NCBI RefSeq assembly: GCF_001046895.1
Contig: NZ_CAQI01000024.1
Location: 1-64,000 of the forward strand
Source: Pseudarthrobacter siccitolerans
GTDB lineage: Bacteria > Actinomycetota > Actinomycetes > Actinomycetales > Micrococcaceae
DNA: 64,000 nt
Direction: 5' to 3'
The notes below the pieces were generated by a model, which made no database searches, was not told the origin of the DNA, and saw only the letters and a program-made list of their open reading frames with translations. Numbering within the stretch: the stretch's first letter is position 1; each line of letters begins with the position of its first letter. Shown here in pieces: positions 1 through 7,436 of this stretch. Position numbers and translations under genes: made by a program.

Positions 1-12
1 AACATTAAGGTC

Positions 13-42
13 GAGGCCCCAACCAGTCATGGTTGGGGCCTC
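13..42. terminator. Hairpin terminator of a gene left of the window
   Basis: A perfect 12-bp inverted repeat (arms 13-24 and 31-42, loop of 6) reads GAGGCCCCAACC and its complement. There is only a weak T run after it on either strand. It most likely ends a transcript entering from outside the window. Confidence 0.6.
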
Positions 43-73
43 CCACATTTAACCACCACAACCCGCCGGGACC

Positions 74-343
74 CTCTTTCACTTAACGCGGCACATACCC
101 GATCGCTCTCTCACTTAACGCCGGCTTTCCACGGTCCCTCTCTCACTTAACGCGGGGTCTTCCCGATCGCTCTCTCACCCGTCCACCAAATACGGCTCAC
201 CGGGCAGCATCCCGAACCAGCCGCCGTCGTCCTCCATCACACCCAAGAGCAGCTGGAACACCGCATCAAGTGAGAGAGCGACACCCCAAAAGCCGCATCA
301 AGTGAGAGAGCGACACCCCAAGAGCGGCATCAACTGAGCGCGC
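74..343. repeat. Cluster A of dispersed CTCTCTCACTT repeats in a gene-free stretch
   Basis: Four copies in one orientation (74-89, 104-120, 136-153, and a partial from 168) share CTCTCTCACTTAACGC. Three copies in the other orientation (261-280, 292-312, 324-343) read GCATCAAGTGAGAGAGCG or a variant. The spacer holds a short minus-strand open frame ending at 175 (about 30 codons, Trp- and acid-containing) that I do not recognise and do not call as a gene. The rest of 1-594 shows no convincing coding sequence. The same repeat recurs at 53759-53893, so this is an intergenic dispersed repeat family and not a CRISPR: spacing is irregular and orientation mixed. Confidence 0.75.
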
Positions 344-594
344 GTCTGGGAGGAAGAGCTGCAAGGGGGGCGATCGTGCCTCCTTGGGAGGGGCTGCCGG
401 GAGGTCCAGAGATGTCAGCCACCGCAGCCCAACCGGGCCGGAAATCCCCAAGAATCGGGTGATTAACCTCAAAAAGTCGCGGAAACACGCGGAATTTGCG
501 GACCTGGACCGCCCAAGCTGGTAAGTTTTCGAACAGTGGCTTGTACGCATGCCGCGTGCAGGCTCCAGAATCATGACCGTCCAGGAGGACATAA

Positions 595-882
595 ATGGCT
601 AAGAACCGTAGTGAACTTGTTGCAGAGGTAGCGGGCAAGGCCGGCACCAGCCAGGCAGCCGTCAACTCCGTCCTCGACGCACTGTTCGAGGTTTTCGAGA
701 CTTCTGTCGCCGCGGGCGAGAAGATCACCATCCCGGGCTGGCTCGCCGTTGAGCGCACCGACCGCGCAGCACGCACCGGCCGCAACCCCCAGACGGGCGA
801 GACCATCCAGATCGCCGCCGGCCACAGCGTCAAGCTGACCGCCGGTTCCAAGCTGAAGGCTGCAGTCTCCAACAAGAAGTAA
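595..882 (+). CDS. hup: HU family DNA-binding protein
   Basis: A 95-residue nucleoid-associated protein of normal HU length. HU dimers bind and bend DNA without sequence specificity and help compact the chromosome. The N-terminal helices run over about residues 3-40, the beta-arm contains the conserved RNPQTGE at 63-69, and the end is lysine-rich. One deviation is PGWLAVERT at 47-55, where many HUs have PGFGTFEVR; related actinobacterial HUs vary here. The start is the ATG after a strong AGGAGG at 583-588. It stands alone: a gene-free repeat region lies upstream and a hairpin terminator follows 36 bases after the stop. Confidence 0.96.
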   Translation: MAKNRSELVAEVAGKAGTSQAAVNSVLDALFEVFETSVAAGEKITIPGWLAVERTDRAARTGRNPQTGETIQIAAGHSVKLTAGSKLKAAVSNKK

Positions 883-917
883 GCTTCTTCCTCCCGGCAT
901 CAAAACCCGGCTGGACA

Positions 918-950
918 AGGGGCGGCAACCACGAGGTTGCCGCCCCTTTT
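918..950 (+). terminator. Intrinsic terminator of hup
   Basis: A 13-bp stem (918-930 with 935-947), loop ACGA, is followed by TTTTGCTTTT. It is a textbook Rho-independent terminator on the plus strand. Confidence 0.9.
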
Positions 951-1000
951 GCTTTTAAGGCCGATTCGCGGCCCGGGCAGTGGTGACGGACAATGGATAG

Positions 1001-3154
1001 GTGCCTTCTGCCGCAAACCCCCAATCCACAACATCCCCGCCAGCTCCCGGCAAGGGAGCGCCGGGGCAGGGCAGCGGTGCCCTGGGCGTCGGCAAAGCGT
1101 GGCAGCTCGCGGGCCTGGGGGCGCTCCTCCTGGCCCTTGCGGCGGCTCTCCTTTTCTCCGGCGCGGCGGCCGCCCGTGAGGTCTCGGACCCCGGTGCCCT
1201 GGTGCGCTGGGGCCTGCCAGTCACTAAGGCCATCCACAACGTCTCGGTGGCCACAGTCATCGGCGGCCTCATCTTTGCTGTTGGCATCCTCCCCAGGAGC
1301 CTGGCCCGGCGCAACCGCAGCCAGGAGAGCGGCGCCGAGGACGCGGAACATCCGGCCTTCACGCGGGCCCTTGCCATCGCTGCTGCGGCAGGTGCGGTGT
1401 GGACATTGTCCGCCATCGCCGTCCTGGTGCTCACGTACGCTGACGTGGCGGGCCAGGCAGTTTCCGGTGACGCCCAGTTCACGCAGGCACTGGTCTACTT
1501 CATGACGGACATTGAGACGGGCCGGGCCTGGCTCGCCGTCACCATCATTGCCGCCGTAGTGACAACAGCACTGTTCGGCGCCAGGTCCCTGGGCGGCCTG
1601 GCACTCACCCTGATCCTGGCACTCATCGGCCTGGTGCCCACAGCCTTGATCGGACACTCCTCCAGCTCCTCGGACCACGAGGGTGCCATCAACTCCCTTG
1701 GCCTGCACCTGGTAGGCGTCAGCACCTGGGTGGGCGGCATCATCATGCTGGCACTCCTGTCCGGAATCCTTACCGGCTCCAAGGCGGGCGCTTCAACGGA
1801 CACCACCGAAGCAACACTCCGCCGGTTCTCCTCACTGGCCGGGTTCGCCTTCGTGCTGGTCTTCGCCTCGGGCATCATCAACGCGAGCATCCGCATCACC
1901 AGCTGGGGCGACCTCCTTGGTTCCCCCTACGGCCAACTGATCCTGGCCAAGTCCGCCGCCACCCTGGTGCTTGGCGGGATCGGTTTCATGCACCGGCAGT
2001 GGGTCATCCCGCAGCTGGGTTCCAAGGGTTCCACCATGTCCTCCCGCCGGGTCCTGTGGCAGCTGGTCCTGGCCGAATTCCTTTTGATGGGCGCAACGTC
2101 CGGCATCGCCGTGGCACTGGGTCGTTCGGCACCGCCGCAGCCCACCACTTTTGCCCCCGACGCTTCACCGGCCTTCATCCTCAGCGGCTATGAGCTCCCT
2201 CCGGAACTGACCCCCGAACGCTGGCTGACGGAATGGCGGCTCGACTGGCTGTGGATCGCCGTGGCGCTGTTCGGACTGGTCTCTTACTTCCTCGGCGTCG
2301 CCAGAATCTACCGCCGCGGGGACAAATGGCAGTGGTTCAGGTCCGTGAACTGGGTGATCGGCCTGCTGGTGCTCACCTACATCACGTCCGGGCCGCCGTC
2401 GGTCTACGGCCGCGTCCTGTTCTCCGCGCACATGGTGGACCACATGGCGCTGACCATGGTGGCGCCAATCTTCCTGGTCCTTGGCGCGCCCGTGACCCTG
2501 GCACTAAGGGCACTGCCGCCGCGTGCAGACGGTTCACGCGGTCCGCGCGAGTGGCTTCTGGTGTTTGTGCACTCCAAGTTCTCCGAGGTAGTGACCCACC
2601 CTCTCTTCGCCGCCGCCAACTTTGCCGGCTCGATCGTGCTGTTCTACTACTCGGACCTGTTCGGGTTCGCCATGCGGGAGCACGTGGGGCACGAACTGAT
2701 GATCCTGCACTTCCTGCTCACGGGATACATCTTCATCCTGAGCATGATCGGCACGGACCCGCTGCCGCGGCGTGCCCCGTACCCCATGCGGCTGCTGCTG
2801 CTCCTTGCCACCATGGGCTTCCATGCCTTCTTCGGCGTGGCCATCATGGGCGGGACCAACCTCCTGGCCGCCGACTACTTCGGCAACCTCGGCCGTGCCT
2901 GGGGCCAGTCCGCGCTGCTGGACCAGCAGACCGGCGGGGCCGTCGCCTGGGGCATCGGTGAGGTGCCGACACTCCTGGTGGCCATCGGCGTGGCCATCAT
3001 GTGGTCGCGCTCGGACCAGCGGGAGACCAAACGCGTGGACCGGGCGGCGGACAGGAATAACGACGCCGATCTCACCGCTTACAACGATATGTTTGCCAAA
3101 TTGGCCGAACGCGACGCCAGGCTGGCCGAACGAAACAAGCTGGAAGGACGCTGA
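1001..3154 (+). CDS. CopD / CtaG fusion membrane protein (copper handling, cytochrome oxidase assembly)
   Basis: A 717-residue polytopic membrane protein. Residues roughly 30-390 form a CopD-like copper-resistance half with many hydrophobic segments. Residues about 400-690 match the CtaG (caa3 assembly factor) family, with histidine motifs SAHMVDHM near 475-481 and EHVGHELMILHF further on, which suit copper binding in the membrane. The tail is charged and cytoplasmic. CtaG-type proteins supply copper to cytochrome c oxidase; CopD proteins import copper. The start is GTG at 1001 because the frame opens there with a sensible N-terminus; no strong SD precedes it, so the start is less certain. 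Its stop overlaps the next ATG (TGATG at 3152-3156), which implies translational coupling to the thioredoxin-NHL gene. Confidence 0.9.
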   Translation: MPSAANPQSTTSPPAPGKGAPGQGSGALGVGKAWQLAGLGALLLALAAALLFSGAAAAREVSDPGALVRWGLPVTKAIHNVSVATVIGGLIFAVGILPRSLARRNRSQESGAEDAEHPAFTRALAIAAAAGAVWTLSAIAVLVLTYADVAGQAVSGDAQFTQALVYFMTDIETGRAWLAVTIIAAVVTTALFGARSLGGLALTLILALIGLVPTALIGHSSSSSDHEGAINSLGLHLVGVSTWVGGIIMLALLSGILTGSKAGASTDTTEATLRRFSSLAGFAFVLVFASGIINASIRITSWGDLLGSPYGQLILAKSAATLVLGGIGFMHRQWVIPQLGSKGSTMSSRRVLWQLVLAEFLLMGATSGIAVALGRSAPPQPTTFAPDASPAFILSGYELPPELTPERWLTEWRLDWLWIAVALFGLVSYFLGVARIYRRGDKWQWFRSVNWVIGLLVLTYITSGPPSVYGRVLFSAHMVDHMALTMVAPIFLVLGAPVTLALRALPPRADGSRGPREWLLVFVHSKFSEVVTHPLFAAANFAGSIVLFYYSDLFGFAMREHVGHELMILHFLLTGYIFILSMIGTDPLPRRAPYPMRLLLLLATMGFHAFFGVAIMGGTNLLAADYFGNLGRAWGQSALLDQQTGGAVAWGIGEVPTLLVAIGVAIMWSRSDQRETKRVDRAADRNNDADLTAYNDMFAKLAERDARLAERNKLEGR

Positions 3155-5175
3155 TGAGCGAAACCGTACGCACCCACCTCCGGGTCCGAGCCTCCGAACT
3201 GGTGGGCCGTAACTGGCTGAACACCGGCGGCAAATCGTTGGACCTCGAAGCCCTCCGCGGCAAGATCGTGTTGCTGGACTTCTGGACCTTCTGCTGCATC
3301 AACTGCCTGCATGTCCTGGACGAACTGCGGCCGCTCGAGGAACAGTATTCCGACGTCCTGGTCACCGTGGGCGTCCACTCGCCCAAGTTCGAACACGAGG
3401 CGGACCCGGTGGCGCTGGCCGCCGCCGTGGAGCGCTACGAGATCCACCACCCGGTCCTGGACGACCCGGAGCTCGAGACGTGGAAGGCCTACACCGCCCG
3501 CGCCTGGCCCACCCTGGTGGTCATCGATCCCGAGGGCTATATTGTGGCGCACCTGTCCGGCGAAGGCCACGCTGACGGGCTCGCGGTACTGATCCCCGAA
3601 CTCATCGCGGAGCACGAGGCCAAGGGCACGCTGCACCGCGGTTCCGGCCCGTACGTGGCGCCCGAGCCCACCTCCGGCACCCTGCGCTTCCCCGGCAAGG
3701 CGCTGTTCCTCCCCGCCGGGCGCGGTTCAGTGTCAGAGGGAACGGACGACGCCGGCACGGCGGCGGGTGCCGCAGCCTCCGCCGGTGCCGCCCAAGGTTC
3801 CTGGCTGGTCACCGATACCGGGCACCACCGCCTGGTGGAACTGGGCACCGACTTCCAGACCGTCCTGCGCACTTACGGCTCCGGAGCCAAGGGCCACGTA
3901 GACGGTCCCGCCGCCGGTGCCGACGCCGCGGCCCGCTTCAACGAGCCGCAGGGCCTGGTCCTGCTGCCGGAAGACGTGGCAGCCAAGGCGGGCTACGACG
4001 TCGTGATTGCAGACTCGGTCAACCACCGCCTCCGTGGCCTTTCGCTCACGGACGGCAAGGCTTCCACGGTGGCCGGCAACGGCGTGCAGCGCCTGCTGGA
4101 AACCGGCCCGGCGCGGGTTGACGAGGACGCCGCCGGATTCACCGGCCGGCTGAGTGAACACCCGCTGGAGGTGTCCCTGAGCTCGCCCTGGGACCTCGTG
4201 TGGTCCAGGAAGCTCAACGCCGTGGTGATCGCCATGGCCGGCACGCACCAGATCTTCAGCTTTGATCCGCTGACCGGTGCGGTGTCCATCGCTGCTGGCA
4301 ACGGCCTTGAGGGATTGCTGGACGGACCTGCCCACGAGGCCTGGTTCGCGCAGCCATCGGGCCTGGCGGAGGACGCGGATGGCAACGTCTGGGTGGCCGA
4401 TTCCGAGACGTCGGCGCTGCGCAAGCTGGTGATTGACGACGACGGGGCCATCACGGTGGAGTCCGCCGTGGGCAAGGGCCTGTTCGACTTCGGCTTCCGG
4501 GACGGCCCCGCGGCCGAGGCCCGGCTCCAGCACCCCCTGGGCGTGACGGTTCTGCCTGATGGTTCCGTGGCAATCGCGGACACCTACAACGGTGCCGTCC
4601 GGCGCTACGACCCCTCCAACGGCACGGTCTCCACGCTGGCCCGCGGACTGCTCGAGCCCTCGGACGTGATTGTGGACCACACTCAATCTGCCGGTTCCGA
4701 ACCGCTGCTGGTGGTGGTGGAAGCCAACCAGCACCAGCTGGTGTACGTGCCCATCCCCAAGGAAGCACAGCAGGTGGACGAGGGCGCGTCGCAGACCCAC
4801 CGGCCCAAGAGCCCGGTTGCGCCCGGCCCGCTGGAGCTGACGGTCCGGTTCACCGCCCCCACCGGGCAGAAACTGGATGACCGCTGGGGCGATCCCACCC
4901 AGCTGAAGATTTCGTCCACGCCGCCCGAGCTGTTGGTGTCCGGCGGTGGAACCTCGGTGGGCCTCCTCCGGACCCTCGAGCTGTCCTCCGACGTACCCGA
5001 AGGGATCCTGCACATCACGGCCCGCGCCGCGGCATGTGACGGCCCGGAAACCGAGGACGGTGAGATCCCGGACCACGCGGCCTGCCACCTCTACCAGCAG
5101 GACTGGGGCATTCCGGTGCTGCTGCAGGCCGACGGCGACACGGAGCTGGTGCTGGACCTGCGCGGCATGGACTGA
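3154..5175 (+). CDS. Thioredoxin-like / NHL-repeat protein
   Basis: A 673-residue protein. Residues about 20-160 form a thioredoxin-like (AhpC/TSA-Redoxin) domain with the redox motif CINC at 48-51, in the context FWTFCCINC. Residues about 205-520 contain repeated beta-propeller blades of the NHL type (for example FNEPQGLVLLP, VVIADSVNHRLR, NVWVADSETSALRKL, SVAIADTYNGAVRRY). The C-terminal ~120 residues look like an additional beta domain. The architecture resembles NHLRC2-like proteins. No signal peptide is evident, so it is probably cytoplasmic. Overlap with the CopD/CtaG gene suggests a shared job in thiol or copper homeostasis during respiratory-complex assembly; that link is inference. 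A strong terminator follows. Confidence 0.9.
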   Translation: MSETVRTHLRVRASELVGRNWLNTGGKSLDLEALRGKIVLLDFWTFCCINCLHVLDELRPLEEQYSDVLVTVGVHSPKFEHEADPVALAAAVERYEIHHPVLDDPELETWKAYTARAWPTLVVIDPEGYIVAHLSGEGHADGLAVLIPELIAEHEAKGTLHRGSGPYVAPEPTSGTLRFPGKALFLPAGRGSVSEGTDDAGTAAGAAASAGAAQGSWLVTDTGHHRLVELGTDFQTVLRTYGSGAKGHVDGPAAGADAAARFNEPQGLVLLPEDVAAKAGYDVVIADSVNHRLRGLSLTDGKASTVAGNGVQRLLETGPARVDEDAAGFTGRLSEHPLEVSLSSPWDLVWSRKLNAVVIAMAGTHQIFSFDPLTGAVSIAAGNGLEGLLDGPAHEAWFAQPSGLAEDADGNVWVADSETSALRKLVIDDDGAITVESAVGKGLFDFGFRDGPAAEARLQHPLGVTVLPDGSVAIADTYNGAVRRYDPSNGTVSTLARGLLEPSDVIVDHTQSAGSEPLLVVVEANQHQLVYVPIPKEAQQVDEGASQTHRPKSPVAPGPLELTVRFTAPTGQKLDDRWGDPTQLKISSTPPELLVSGGGTSVGLLRTLELSSDVPEGILHITARAAACDGPETEDGEIPDHAACHLYQQDWGIPVLLQADGDTELVLDLRGMD

Positions 5176-5192
5176 CCGCCGTACTTGCCTCG

Positions 5193-5240
5193 AAAAGGCT
5201 GCCGCCCGTGACTGAAGCGTCATGGGCGGCAGCCTTTTGG
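5193..5240 (+). terminator. Intrinsic terminator after the thioredoxin-NHL gene
   Basis: The arms 5193-5207 (AAAAGGCTGCCGCCC) and 5224-5238 are perfectly complementary. Further pairing toward the loop includes one G-T pair. The right arm ends in TTTT. Confidence 0.9.
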
Positions 5241-5296
5241 CGTGGCTGCGGTCCCTGTGCCTTGGGTTGGCGGGGTTTGGCGCCGGCAAAAGCCGC

Positions 5297-5325
5297 AAAA
5301 GCCTGCCCTGCGTGACGGCATTGGC
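5297..5325. repeat. Dispersed repeat 2, copy 1 (CTGCGTGACGG type)
   Basis: AAAAGCCTGCCCTGCGTGAC, followed by GGCATTGG, has relatives at 6303-6331 (AAAGAGTGCTCTGCGTGACG then GTACTTGGCC) and 45219-45246. All three are intergenic and in the same orientation. Copies 1 and 2 flank the nuclease-like gene 5394-6212. Confidence 0.6.
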
Positions 5326-5393
5326 CAGCGCGGATGTCCACATAGCGCGGATTGCCGCTGCCCACCGCGGGCTGGTGCAGCCACCATGGCCCC

Positions 5394-6212
5394 ATGGACG
5401 TCTCAAAAGCCTTAGAGCACTGTGGCGGGGCCGCGCGCCGGCCCGTACTCGCCCGGCTTGGTGTGGATGATGCAGCCCTTCGCCGGGCTGTCCGTGGCGG
5501 GCTTTTGCAGCCGGAGCGCGGACTCTATGCGCTTCCGACGGCGCCTCCGGAGCTGGTTGCAGTGCTGCGGAACCGGGAACTGCTGACGTGCTCCAGTGCT
5601 GCGCCACACTACAGCCTCTGGTGCTTGTCGTCTGCGGGGCCCCGCCATGTCTATCACCGGAGGGAAGAGGCTGTCAGGGGCGAGGCCGTCCACCACGCCG
5701 GACTGCTGCTTCCGCCTGGCACAATCCGTCCCGTTGCGGCCCTGGCCGATGTCCTCATTCACGCCCTGCGTTGCCTGCCATTCGCTGAGTCCTTGGTTAT
5801 GGTTGAGTGCGCTGTGGGGAGAGGGGACATGACCGTTGAGTTCCTTCGCCAGCGGCTTCCGGGCCGGCGCAACGGCAAGGCGAGGGCTGTCCTGCAGTGG
5901 GTGGACCAGGGTGCGGACTCCCTCCTCGAAACGCTGGCGCGGACGTACTTCCGTCAGGCAGGGATCGCTGTTCAACCGCAGGCCTACCTGGAGCGGGTGG
6001 GGTACGTTGACCTGCTGCTGAATGGATGGCTGGTGGTTGAGCTGGATGGCAGGCACCACGCCGACTGGAACCAGGTCAAAAAGGACAACCGGCGGAACAA
6101 CGAGTCCGTGCTGCAGGGATATACGGCCCTCCGGTACTACTACGCTGACGTGGTGCACAGGCCCGAAGCCATGGTCAGTGAAGTTTTAGCGGTGCTCGGG
6201 CGGCGGCGGTAG
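5394..6212 (+). CDS. DUF559 / AbiEi-like N-terminus protein, PD-(D/E)xK nuclease-like
   Basis: A 272-residue protein. The N-terminal ~90 residues (start MDVSKALEHCGG) resemble the winged-helix and linker part of AbiEi-like proteins, with a basic RRAVRGGLLQPERGLYAL segment. The C-terminal ~90 residues carry the Vsr/DUF559 endonuclease-like core: GYVDLLLNGWLVVELDGRHH around 202-222, then a conserved helix and YYYADVV. Such proteins are common in Arthrobacter genomes, often in many copies, and their function is not established. The frame is open from TTG 5352, but ATG 5394 starts at the usual position of this family. It stands alone, bracketed by copies 1 and 2 of a dispersed repeat, which might indicate mobility. 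Confidence 0.75.
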   Translation: MDVSKALEHCGGAARRPVLARLGVDDAALRRAVRGGLLQPERGLYALPTAPPELVAVLRNRELLTCSSAAPHYSLWCLSSAGPRHVYHRREEAVRGEAVHHAGLLLPPGTIRPVAALADVLIHALRCLPFAESLVMVECAVGRGDMTVEFLRQRLPGRRNGKARAVLQWVDQGADSLLETLARTYFRQAGIAVQPQAYLERVGYVDLLLNGWLVVELDGRHHADWNQVKKDNRRNNESVLQGYTALRYYYADVVHRPEAMVSEVLAVLGRRR

Positions 6213-6302
6213 CTGGCTGCGTGTCACTGGGAGCACGGTTTTGAAGCCGCCCGCACCACGAACCCTCTGATTCCCGGGGCGGGGCTCCGGCAAGAGCCCT
6301 AA

Positions 6303-6331
6303 AAGAGTGCTCTGCGTGACGGTACTTGGCC
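6303..6331. repeat. Dispersed repeat 2, copy 2
   Basis: A slightly diverged copy of the 5297-5325 sequence. The core CTGCGTGACGGYA then TTGGCC is shared. It lies between the 3' ends of the convergent genes ending at 6212 (+) and 6375 (-). Confidence 0.55.
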
Positions 6332-6374
6332 TACAGACTAACCGCAAAAACCGGACCAGTGTGCTGTGTAAAGC

Positions 6375-7367
6375 CTAGAAGCTCAGGACCGGCGTGACCT
6401 TGATGGCGTCCCCGGAGACATCCAGCCGTGTGGTGAAACTGAAATCCACCTCTTCGTCCAGCGGGTACCAGGCGCCGGTGAACAGGTTCTGCTGGAGGGC
6501 CTCCACCTTGGCCTTGCCGTCCAGCGGTGCCACCACCCAGCGGCCGTCGAACGGTTCGATGGAGACGTTGGGGTACTCCGTCACGGACCACTTGATGGTG
6601 CCGTCCTGGACCCGGTTGTTGCTGGCGTAGTAGAAGGGGCAGTCCGGCTGGAGCTTCTGCTCCTTGACCGCCTGGGAAGCGCAGCCGTCCAGGAACTCCT
6701 TGACCTTCGCGGCCACGTCCTTCTTGAGGTTGTCCGTAGCCTGGGTCAGCAGGTTGAGCGGGGCCACCGGGACGTCCCGGGCAGTGACAGTGGCGCGGGT
6801 GGCAGGAGCCGAGAAGTACTGACCGTTGACGCTGGCTTCGTACTCGCCAGGATAGAAGACCGCGAAGGAGTTCCGGCCGTTGGGCATGTTGACGTCCACG
6901 CCATTGACAGTTGCTTCAGGGGAATTGACCACTGAGACGTCAACAGTAGGCAGCCGGGACGGGACAAACGCCCACGTGTTGAAGAAGATCCACTCGGTTC
7001 CGGTCTTCTGCAGCTGGAATTCGGTGCGGAGGCGGCTGCCGTCGATGGTGTACTCCATGGGCACCATCACCTGGCCGCCCGGGCGTTCCTCGGCCTCGCC
7101 GATGTTGACGTTGGCCAGCCGGGACGCGGCGGTCTGCAGCGCCGTACCGTCCAGCATGGCAGCATTGCTTGGCGGCACCGTGGCCCGCAGGAGCCCCAGC
7201 GCCTTACCCCCGTCGCCGCTCTGCAGCGCGTCCAGATACTCACGCACCGGCTGCTGCGGACTGGCCACCGTATTGTTCACCACGTTCACCGCAACGACGG
7301 CAGCGGCCACGGCAAGCATGAGGCCCAGCAGCCATCCGGCCGCGATCCTCACCAACGCTTGACTCAT
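6375..7367 (-). CDS. Membrane-anchored protein of unknown function
   Basis: A 330-residue protein. One hydrophobic segment near the N-terminus (about residues 5-30, GWLLGLMLAVAAAVVAVNVV) is followed by a soluble extracytoplasmic part of mixed alpha/beta character. No catalytic motif is visible. Two cysteines at about 230 and 240 (DGCAS, PDCPFYY) could form a disulfide. The region after the anchor (REYLDALQSGDGGKALGLL) resembles the small accumulation-type domains that often follow an anchor in actinobacterial lipoproteins, but I cannot name a family. The frame also allows GTG at 7394; I chose ATG at 7367 because it puts the charged residue just before the hydrophobic segment. It lies 69 bases downstream of the HerA-like gene on the same strand. 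Confidence 0.7.
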   Translation of the reverse strand: MSQALVRIAAGWLLGLMLAVAAAVVAVNVVNNTVASPQQPVREYLDALQSGDGGKALGLLRATVPPSNAAMLDGTALQTAASRLANVNIGEAEERPGGQVMVPMEYTIDGSRLRTEFQLQKTGTEWIFFNTWAFVPSRLPTVDVSVVNSPEATVNGVDVNMPNGRNSFAVFYPGEYEASVNGQYFSAPATRATVTARDVPVAPLNLLTQATDNLKKDVAAKVKEFLDGCASQAVKEQKLQPDCPFYYASNNRVQDGTIKWSVTEYPNVSIEPFDGRWVVAPLDGKAKVEALQQNLFTGAWYPLDEEVDFSFTTRLDVSGDAIKVTPVLSF

Positions 7368-7436
7368 CTGCACTGTCAATACGTTACCTGCCACGCGGCC
7401 GACGGCGGCAGTTGAGTCGGCTGCGGGCGGTCCCTG

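Noticed and set aside
74..343. CRISPR array from the regularly recurring CTCTCTCACTT words
   Set aside because: Spacers are of unequal and very short length, copies occur in both orientations, and no cas genes are present.
3733..5607. Long minus-strand open frame (624 codons) opposite the thioredoxin-NHL gene
   Set aside because: The plus-strand frame has clear domains. The antisense frame is the usual GC-driven shadow with a Gly/Arg/His-rich translation.
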